Shown here one piece after another: positions 6,984 to 11,912 of a stretch of DNA of 11,912 nucleotides (position 1 is its first letter; each line of letters starts with the position of its first letter). Where the stretch lies: contig CAMWJQ010000071.1 in NCBI GenBank assembly GCA_947174615.1, positions 1 to 11,912 of the forward strand, given 5' to 3'. Made by a program: the position numbers and the translations under genes. Source of the stretch: an uncultured Lachnospiraceae bacterium. Its GTDB lineage: Bacteria; Bacillota; Clostridia; Lachnospirales; Lachnospiraceae. The notes beneath the pieces are model-generated. The model did no database searches, was not told the origin of the DNA, and saw nothing but the letters and a program-made list of their open reading frames with translations.

Positions 6984-7135
6984 TGTGGATGATGTATATA
7001 ACAATGCACATACTTATCCACATTTCTGTGGATTTCTCATTTTTTGTGCCTTAAAAATCCAAATTTCCACATTTTATGTAAAAAGTTATCCACATTATCA
7101 ACAATTTATTGGGGATTACTAATATTTTTTTCACA
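6984..7135. promoter_or_regulatory. oriC upstream half, right DnaA-box group
   Basis: Two perfect TTATCCACA boxes (7014-7022 and 7086-7094) with weaker neighbours: minus-strand TCATCCACA (6984-6992) and AAATCCACA (7027-7035), plus-strand ATTTCCACA (7063-7071), TTATCAACA (7095-7103, directly abutting the perfect box) and TTTTTCACA (7127-7135). The whole stretch is A/T-rich and lies directly upstream of dnaA. It can serve both as part of the origin and as the site of dnaA autoregulation. Confidence 0.88.
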
Positions 7136-7140
7136 TTTAT

Positions 7141-7214
7141 TTGCTTTTTTTCCTCATTTGGGTTACTATTAATGTGTATGAGTTTGTAATTTTAAATAAT
7201 TTCAGAGGTATCGC
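7141..7214 (+). promoter_or_regulatory. Possible dnaA promoter and ribosome binding site
   Basis: TTGCTT (7141-7146), a 17-base spacer and TACTAT (7164-7169) give a moderate sigma-A-like promoter downstream of the last DnaA boxes. The match is only partial and other A/T-rich hexamers nearby could serve. AGAGG (7204-7208) six bases before ATG 7215 is the ribosome binding site. Confidence 0.35.
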
Positions 7215-8585
7215 ATGAACGAGATTAAAGACAGATGGAATGAAATTAAGGAGATGATTCGCGATGAGTATGACCTTACTGCAATTTCCTTCAACAACTG
7301 GGTCAAACCCCTGCAGTTTTATAAGGTTGAAAAAGATATTGTAACAATCCTGATCCCGTCATCCCAAGCACGATTATTAAAGTATATTCAAAAAAACTAC
7401 TACTTTTGCTTTAAGGCAACGATTTCTGAACTGATGAATCATGAATATGACGTTATTTTTATCGCTGAGGAAGATGCCGCTGCGGAAGACAAAGATGTGG
7501 AGGACAGCTCAGAGCAGCCTAAAAAAAGCAAAAATAACCTCAAGCATGAAACAGCTAATTTGAATAACAAATATAAGTTTGATACCTTTGTTGTAGGAAA
7601 TAACAATAAATTTGCACATTCCGCAGCGCTCGCTGTGGCAGAATCGCCGGGAGAAGCCTACAATCCCCTGTATCTGTACGGCGGAGCCGGACTGGGCAAG
7701 ACACATTTGATGCACTCGATCGGTCATTTTGTGCTGGAACAAAACCTGCAGAAAAAAGTACTGTATGTCACTTCCGAACAATTTACGAACGAGGTGATTG
7801 AATCCATTCGAAACGGTAATGCCGCTGTGATGACAAAGCTGCGTGACAAGTACAGAACCGTCGATGTCCTTCTGATCGATGACATCCAATTTATAATAGG
7901 AAAAGAGTCCACCCAGGAAGAATTTTTCCACACGTTTAATGTCCTTCATTCTGCAGGAAAGCAGATTATCATCTCCTCTGATAAACCGCCTAAAGAAATG
8001 GAGACTTTAGATGAACGTTTCCGGTCCCGTTTCGAGTGGGGACTGATCGCAGACATCCAGCCGCCGGATTACGAAACTCGAATGGCGATTCTGCGCAAAA
8101 ACGCTGAGATGTATGATAAAGAAATTGACGATGAGATTATCCAGTATATCGCAACAAACATTAAATCCAACATTCGGGAGTTAGAAGGTGCACTCAATAA
8201 AGTGATGGCAAATGCCCGTCTGAATAAACAAGAGCTAAACTTAGCGCTTGCTGAAGATGCACTCAAAGATGTCATTTATCCAGATCAGGTGCGTGAGCTG
8301 ACTCCCGCCTTAATCATTGACGTCGTGGCAGAGCATTTTAATATTTCCAAGGAGGATATCACTTCCAAAAAGCGAAACTCAGAATACGTCCTGCCCAGAC
8401 AGATCATTATGTACCTGTGCCGTCATCTGACGGACACTTCCTTGCAGATGATCGCTTCCTATCTGGGAAAGAAAGACCACACAACGGTCATCCATGGTGT
8501 GGAAAAGATTGAGGAAAAACTCAAAACAGATGAGGATTTGGAAAATAAAATCGAGACCATTAAGAAGAAGCTGACACCTTCCTAA
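7215..8585 (+). CDS. dnaA: DnaA, chromosomal replication initiator, 456 aa
   Basis: AAA+ ATPase that binds DnaA boxes, opens the origin and loads the helicase; also a transcription regulator. Seen: domain I (about 1-85, with FNNWVKPL), a short acidic/lysine linker domain II (about 86-115), and AAA+ domain III with Walker A GGAGLGKT (156-163), Walker B LLIDDIQ (219-225), sensor 1 IISSDKPP, the arginine-finger region LDERFRSRFEWGL (265-277) and the sensor 2 region IRELEGAL (320-327). Domain IV is a helix-turn-helix with the box-recognition signature DHTTVIHG (421-428). Length and order are standard. AGAGG precedes the ATG. DnaA boxes lie on both sides of the gene, so it is probably autoregulated. 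No clear terminator follows it. Confidence 0.99.
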   Translation: MNEIKDRWNEIKEMIRDEYDLTAISFNNWVKPLQFYKVEKDIVTILIPSSQARLLKYIQKNYYFCFKATISELMNHEYDVIFIAEEDAAAEDKDVEDSSEQPKKSKNNLKHETANLNNKYKFDTFVVGNNNKFAHSAALAVAESPGEAYNPLYLYGGAGLGKTHLMHSIGHFVLEQNLQKKVLYVTSEQFTNEVIESIRNGNAAVMTKLRDKYRTVDVLLIDDIQFIIGKESTQEEFFHTFNVLHSAGKQIIISSDKPPKEMETLDERFRSRFEWGLIADIQPPDYETRMAILRKNAEMYDKEIDDEIIQYIATNIKSNIRELEGALNKVMANARLNKQELNLALAEDALKDVIYPDQVRELTPALIIDVVAEHFNISKEDITSKKRNSEYVLPRQIIMYLCRHLTDTSLQMIASYLGKKDHTTVIHGVEKIEEKLKTDEDLENKIETIKKKLTPS

Positions 8586-8703
8586 ATGCCGAAATGTGAA
8601 TAAATCTGAATACCTTGACAATTATTCTGAAGGTTATCCACAGGATATTTTCGACAACTTTTCCCGTATTTCGGGCAAAAACCGGATTATTCACATTTCC
8701 ACG
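8586..8703. promoter_or_regulatory. oriC downstream half, DnaA boxes between dnaA and dnaN
   Basis: Three perfect TTATNCACA boxes: TTATTCACA on the minus strand (8595-8603), TTATCCACA on the plus strand (8634-8642) and TTATTCACA on the plus strand (8687-8695). A degenerate ATTTCCACG (8695-8703) abuts the last one. The two TTATTCACA boxes belong to a perfect 13-bp inverted repeat, GAAATGTGAATAA (8591-8603) and TTATTCACATTTC (8687-8699), with 83 bases between. A small CCCG-N5-CGGG dyad (8663-8675) lies between boxes. Confidence 0.88.
8648..8657 (-). promoter_or_regulatory. Perfect Spo0A-type box (0A box) inside the origin
   Basis: The minus strand reads TTGTCGAAAA, containing the full TTGTCGAA 0A-box core. 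It lies six bases from the TTATCCACA box at 8634-8642 and upstream of the predicted unwinding site. In B. subtilis, phosphorylated Spo0A binds such boxes at oriC and restrains initiation at sporulation onset. Whether this organism uses the site that way is inferred. The 8-mer can occur by chance; another copy lies within yaaA at 10029-10036. Confidence 0.45.
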
Positions 8704-8704
8704 C

Positions 8705-8750
8705 CTATTACTATGATTACTACGAATTTATATATTATTATATATTTTTT
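8705..8750 (+). other. Predicted DNA unwinding element with DnaA-trios
   Basis: Nine bases after the TTATTCACA box come the triplets CTA-TTA-CTA-TGA-TTA-CTA-CGA (8705-8725). Five of the seven fit the complementary strand of DnaA-trios, 3'-(G/A)AT-5'. They are followed at once by 25 bases of A/T only (8726-8750). The order box, GC-containing spacer, trios, A/T tract matches the basal unwinding system described in B. subtilis, which is likewise downstream of dnaA. Confidence 0.75.
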
Positions 8751-8773
8751 CAGCAGTGCGCGCGCTGCCTGAA
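8749..8773. repeat. GC-rich hairpin bordering the unwinding element
   Basis: TTCAGCAG (8749-8756) pairs with CTGCCTGAA (8765-8773) with one bulged C, around a GCGCGC core with a T-G wobble. It directly follows the A/T tract and precedes the dnaN ribosome binding site by about 20 bases. No T run follows on the plus strand, so it is not an intrinsic terminator. It could mark the edge of the melted region or shape the dnaN leader. Confidence 0.5.
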
Positions 8774-8805
8774 GCATCACTATTACAGCGAAGGGAGTTA
8801 TACAC

Positions 8806-9915
8806 ATGAAAATCATATGTTCAAAAACAAATCTCTTAAATGGTGTAAACACTGTTTCTAAGGCTGTACCAAGTAAAACTACAATGTCAATACTTGAGTG
8901 TATCCTTATTGACGCATCAAAAGGTGAAATTAAACTAACTGCTAACGATATGGAACTTGGTATTGAAACAATTATAGAAGGAGAGATTGCAGAAAAAGGA
9001 ATCATTGCTCTTGATGCCAAAATCTTTCTCGAGATGGTAAGGAAACTTCCGGATAATGATGTTACCATCTCGACAGACCCTTCTTACAAAGCGACGGTTA
9101 CCTGTGAAAAAGCAAAATTTAATATCGTGGGAAAATCAGGAGAAGATTTCTCTTACTTACCGCAGATTGACCGTTCAGAATCAATCTGTGTCTCACAGTT
9201 TACATTAAAAGAAATTATACGGCAGACGATTTTCTCAATAGCAGATAATTTTACGAATAAAATCCTGACAGGAGAACTCTTTGAAATTCATGATGATATG
9301 TTGAAGGTTGTTTCTTCGGACGGTTTGAGAATTTCCCTGCGGCGTATTCATCTGAAAAATTCATATCCTGCCAAAAAAGTGATTGTACCTGGAAAGACAC
9401 TGAGCGAGATTAGCAAAATTCTTCCGGGTGACGCCAATAAAGACGTCAATATTTTCTTTACCAACAAACATATTTTATTTGAGTTTGACAGTACTACTGT
9501 TGTATCAAGGTTAATTGAGGGGGATTATCTGAAAATAGATAATATTCTCTCTGCTGATTATGAGACAAAAGTTACGATCAATAAAAGAGAATTTCAAAAT
9601 TGTATTGACCGCTCCACACTTCTTGTGAAGGAGGGCGATAAGAAGCCGATTATTCTGAATATTCAAGATGAAATCATGGAATTAAAAATGAATTCTATCA
9701 TCGGAAGCCTGAATGAAGAGATTGACATTACCAAGAAGGGCAAGGATCTGATGATTGGTTTTGATCCCAAATTTCTGATCGACGCGCTAAAAGTGATTGA
9801 CGATGAACAGGTAGAAATTAAACTCCTGAATTCCAAGGCGCCTTGTTTTATCAAGGATAACGAAGAGACATACACCTATCTAATCCTGCCTGTAACGTTT
9901 AGTTCTGTCAATTGA
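8806..9915 (+). CDS. dnaN: DnaN, DNA polymerase III beta sliding clamp, 369 aa
   Basis: Ring-shaped dimer that tethers DNA polymerase III and other partners to DNA. Seen: the N-terminal MKIICSKTNLLNGVNTVSKA, and the conserved blocks LTANDMELGIE, FNIVGKSGEDFSYLP, ADNFTNKILTGELFEI and VSSDGLRISLRR in domains 1-2. Domain 3 ends in a clamp-type C-terminus (TYLILPVTFSSVN). Length fits three repeated domains of about 120 residues. AAGGGAG lies eight bases upstream of ATG 8806. It follows dnaA after a 220-base origin segment and is 49 bases before yaaA with no terminator between. Confidence 0.98.
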   Translation: MKIICSKTNLLNGVNTVSKAVPSKTTMSILECILIDASKGEIKLTANDMELGIETIIEGEIAEKGIIALDAKIFLEMVRKLPDNDVTISTDPSYKATVTCEKAKFNIVGKSGEDFSYLPQIDRSESICVSQFTLKEIIRQTIFSIADNFTNKILTGELFEIHDDMLKVVSSDGLRISLRRIHLKNSYPAKKVIVPGKTLSEISKILPGDANKDVNIFFTNKHILFEFDSTTVVSRLIEGDYLKIDNILSADYETKVTINKREFQNCIDRSTLLVKEGDKKPIILNIQDEIMELKMNSIIGSLNEEIDITKKGKDLMIGFDPKFLIDALKVIDDEQVEIKLLNSKAPCFIKDNEETYTYLILPVTFSSVN

Positions 9916-9964
9916 TTCAAAGAGGGAACGGATCGTTGATCAGCAGATGGAGGTGGATTTTGTT

Positions 9965-10180
9965 ATGGAAGAAGTGCGAATTAAGGATGCGTATATCAAG
10001 CTTGGGCAGGCGCTAAAGCTTGCAGGTCTTGTCGAATCCGGCGTGGACGCCAAGTATGTCATTCAGAATGAACAAGTGAAGGTGAATGGGCAGGTGGAGA
10101 CACAGCGCGGAAAAAAACTGATTGAAAATGACGAAGTGTGTTTTGAGGGAAATACTTTTGTGATTCGCTCGAGAGGCTGA
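9965..10180 (+). CDS. yaaA: YaaA, S4-domain RNA-binding protein, 71 aa
   Basis: Small single-domain S4 protein always found between dnaN and recF in many Firmicutes. The B. subtilis member (YaaA, later RlbA) has been linked to 50S ribosome assembly. Seen: IKLGQALKLAGLVESG, then VIQNEQVKVNGQVETQRGKKLIENDEV, the classical S4 fold signature with KVNG and a basic RRGKKL-like turn. The 71-residue length equals that of the Bacillus protein. I start at ATG 9965 because GGAGGTGG sits eight bases upstream. An earlier in-frame ATG at 9947 would put that site inside the gene. It ends four bases before recF, pointing to translational coupling. Confidence 0.92.
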   Translation: MEEVRIKDAYIKLGQALKLAGLVESGVDAKYVIQNEQVKVNGQVETQRGKKLIENDEVCFEGNTFVIRSRG

Positions 10181-10184
10181 ATAT

Positions 10185-11264
10185 ATGACAATCCAATCAC
10201 TAGAGCTCGAAAATTTTAGAAATTATGAAACGCTGTCGATTCATTTTGACAGCAGAACCAATATTTTATATGGGGACAACGCACAGGGAAAGACGAATAT
10301 CTTAGAGGCAGTCTACCTGTCTGCCACGACAAAATCCCACAAGGGCAGCAAAGATAAAGATATAATCAAGTTTGATTCAGAAGAGGCACATATTCGTACT
10401 TATGTGATGAAGGACAGCCTTGAGAATCGTGTGGATATGCATTTGAGGAAAAATAAGTCAAAAGGCATTGCCATCAACGGACAAAAGATTAAGAAAGCAG
10501 CAGATTTGCTGGGGCTTTTGAATGTGGTATTTTTTTCTCCTGAGGATTTGTCCATTATCAAGAACGGTCCGTCTGAGCGGCGGCGTTTTGTCGATATGGA
10601 GCTGTGCCAGCTAGACAGCGTGTATCTGCACAATCTGAATCATTACAATAAGATTGTAAATCAGCGAAACAGACTTCTGAAAGATTTATATTCAAATCCG
10701 GGTCTTAAGGATACGCTGTTTTTGTGGGATACACAATTAGTATCATTTGGACAGAAGATTATTGAACAGAGAAATACTTTTATCAGACAGTTAAATGAAA
10801 TTATTTATGAGATTCATCTGAAATTGTCTGGTGGAAAAGAAGAACTTCAGATTGTCTATGAACCTGATGTACTGGCTTTGGATTTTGAGGAAAAACTGCA
10901 AAAGTGTCAGGAGAGGGATATCCGGCTGAAACAGACCTCTATTGGTCCGCACCGCGATGATTTTTCATTTGTCGTTGGAACGGTTGATATCAGAAAGTTT
11001 GGCTCTCAGGGACAGCAGCGGACAGCAGCGCTTTCCTTAAAACTGGCAGAGATTGAACTTGTCAAGAAAGTGACAAAGGATGTACCGCTTCTGCTGTTGG
11101 ATGATGTGTTGTCAGAGCTTGACAGTAACCGGCAGAATTATTTGTTAAACAGCATTGGTGAGATCCAGACAATCATCACCTGCACAGGATTGGAGGAGTT
11201 TGTGAACAACCGATTTGAGATTAATAAGGTTTTTGAGGTTTCAGACGGCGTGATTCATGAATAG
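10185..11264 (+). CDS. recF: RecF, DNA gap-repair ATPase, 359 aa
   Basis: SMC/ABC-like ATPase that with RecO and RecR promotes RecA loading at single-strand gaps. Seen: N-terminal LELENFRNYE, Walker A GDNAQGKT (30-37), the FFSPEDLSIIKNGPSERRRF block (116-135), DSxGPHRDDF-type TSIGPHRDDF (251-260), ABC signature SQGQQRT (274-280) and Walker B LLLLDDVLSELD (302-313). The length is normal. GAGAGG precedes ATG 10185, and the start is four bases after the yaaA stop. It ends 15 bases before gyrB. Confidence 0.98.
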   Translation: MTIQSLELENFRNYETLSIHFDSRTNILYGDNAQGKTNILEAVYLSATTKSHKGSKDKDIIKFDSEEAHIRTYVMKDSLENRVDMHLRKNKSKGIAINGQKIKKAADLLGLLNVVFFSPEDLSIIKNGPSERRRFVDMELCQLDSVYLHNLNHYNKIVNQRNRLLKDLYSNPGLKDTLFLWDTQLVSFGQKIIEQRNTFIRQLNEIIYEIHLKLSGGKEELQIVYEPDVLALDFEEKLQKCQERDIRLKQTSIGPHRDDFSFVVGTVDIRKFGSQGQQRTAALSLKLAEIELVKKVTKDVPLLLLDDVLSELDSNRQNYLLNSIGEIQTIITCTGLEEFVNNRFEINKVFEVSDGVIHE

Positions 11265-11279
11265 AATGGGAGGAAATAT

Positions 11280-11912
11280 ATGAACACTGATTATACAGCA
11301 GACCAGATACAGATCTTGGAGGGGCTTGAGGCAGTCAGGAAAAGACCAGGAATGTATATCGGAAGCACGTCCTCGAGGGGACTGCATCATCTAGTGTATG
11401 AGATTGTGGACAATGCAGTGGATGAGGCGCTCGGAGGATACTGCGACACGATTGATGTGACGATCAATCCTGATAATTCTGTCACTGTGATAGACAATGG
11501 ACGTGGAATTCCTGTTGGCATCAATCAAAAAGCAGGAATTCCGGCAGTAGAGGTAGTGTTTACAATCCTTCATGCCGGAGGCAAGTTTGGCGGCGGAGGC
11601 TATAAGGTTTCCGGCGGGTTGCACGGTGTAGGTGCATCTGTGGTGAATGCGCTCTCTACATGGCTTGAGGTGGAGATTAGTATTGACGGTAAAATCTACA
11701 AGCAGCGTTATGAACGCGGTCGTGTCTGCTATCCTCTCAAGATCATCGGCACATGTGATCCTGATAAAACAGGGTCTAAAGTTACATTTCTTCCTGATCC
11801 GGAAATATTTGAGGAGACGGTTTTTGATTATGACATTCTGAAACAGAGAATACGAGAGATGGCATTTCTCACGAAGCATCGCAAAATTATATTACGGGAT
11901 CTGCGTCATGAG
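11280..11912 (+). CDS. gyrB: GyrB, DNA gyrase subunit B, N-terminal part (211 codons, truncated by window edge)
   Basis: ATPase subunit of DNA gyrase, which introduces negative supercoils. Seen: QILEGLEAVRKRPGMYIG at the N-terminus and the GHKL ATPase motifs EIVDNAVDEA (the catalytic Glu and ATP-binding Asn region), DNGRGIPV and the ATP-lid/glycine motif GGKFGGGGYKVSGGLHGVG. The frame is open to the last base. GGGAGG (11268-11273) lies six bases before ATG 11280. ParE has similar motifs, but the position directly after recF at the origin favours GyrB. The B. subtilis-type remB gene between recF and gyrB is absent here. Confidence 0.97.
   Translation, partial: MNTDYTADQIQILEGLEAVRKRPGMYIGSTSSRGLHHLVYEIVDNAVDEALGGYCDTIDVTINPDNSVTVIDNGRGIPVGINQKAGIPAVEVVFTILHAGGKFGGGGYKVSGGLHGVGASVVNALSTWLEVEISIDGKIYKQRYERGRVCYPLKIIGTCDPDKTGSKVTFLPDPEIFEETVFDYDILKQRIREMAFLTKHRKIILRDLRHE

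Noticed and set aside
8615..8649. A perfect TTGACA (8615-8620) as a dnaN promoter -35 element
   Set aside because: No acceptable -10 hexamer lies 16-18 bases downstream; the nearest A/T-rich hexamer (GATATT, 8644) is 23 bases away.
10029..10036. A second perfect 0A box, TTGTCGAA
   Set aside because: It is inside the yaaA coding sequence, encodes conserved-looking residues there, and has no promoter context; probably chance.
11391..11879. A 162-codon minus-strand frame opposite gyrB
   Set aside because: It is antisense to clear GyrB ATPase motifs and has no independent support.

Overview
The window is the chromosomal replication-origin region of a low-to-moderate G+C Firmicute. The order rpmH, rnpA, yidD, yidC, jag, mnmE, mnmG running left, and dnaA, dnaN, yaaA, recF, gyrB running right, is the classical oriC neighbourhood of Bacilli and Clostridia. 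The wording of several proteins (a long YidC with an enlarged extracytoplasmic loop, MnmG with MPCNPNIGGSSKGHLVRE, GyrB with GINQKAGIPAVEVVF) resembles the Lachnospiraceae as I remember them. That placement is an inference from memory, not a database result.

Layout. Minus strand, read from about 6800 down to 1: a strong sigma-A-type promoter, then rpmH (L34), an intrinsic terminator or attenuator, rnpA (RNase P protein), yidD, yidC and jag/khpB closely packed, a second AT-rich terminator-like hairpin, mnmE, a roughly 143-base complex foldback element, and mnmG, which runs off the left edge a few codons before its expected end. Plus strand: dnaA (7215-8585), dnaN (8806-9915), yaaA (9965-10180), recF (10185-11264) and the first 211 codons of gyrB. 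From dnaN onward the genes are tightly spaced and look like one operon. The remB (yaaB) gene that sits between recF and gyrB in B. subtilis is absent.

The origin is bipartite. One set of DnaA boxes lies between rpmH and dnaA (about 6841-7103), with two perfect TTATCCACA sites and many degenerate ones. A second set lies between dnaA and dnaN (8595-8703). The second set is followed in order by a short GC-containing spacer, a run of CTA/TTA triplets that fits the DnaA-trio pattern, and a 25-base A/T-only tract. That is the architecture of a basal unwinding system, so I place strand opening at about 8705-8750. A perfect Spo0A-type box lies between the DnaA boxes of this half.

Together the genes cover replication initiation (DnaA), clamp and recombination functions (DnaN, RecF), supercoiling (GyrB), ribosome and RNase P synthesis (L34, RnpA, YaaA), membrane protein insertion (YidC, YidD, Jag) and tRNA wobble-uridine modification (MnmE, MnmG). 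I see no prophage, CRISPR array, tRNA or rRNA gene and no cryptic accessory system. The points most worth following up are the predicted unwinding element with its Spo0A-type site, the foldback repeat between mnmE and mnmG, and the YidC variant lacking the usual groove arginine.
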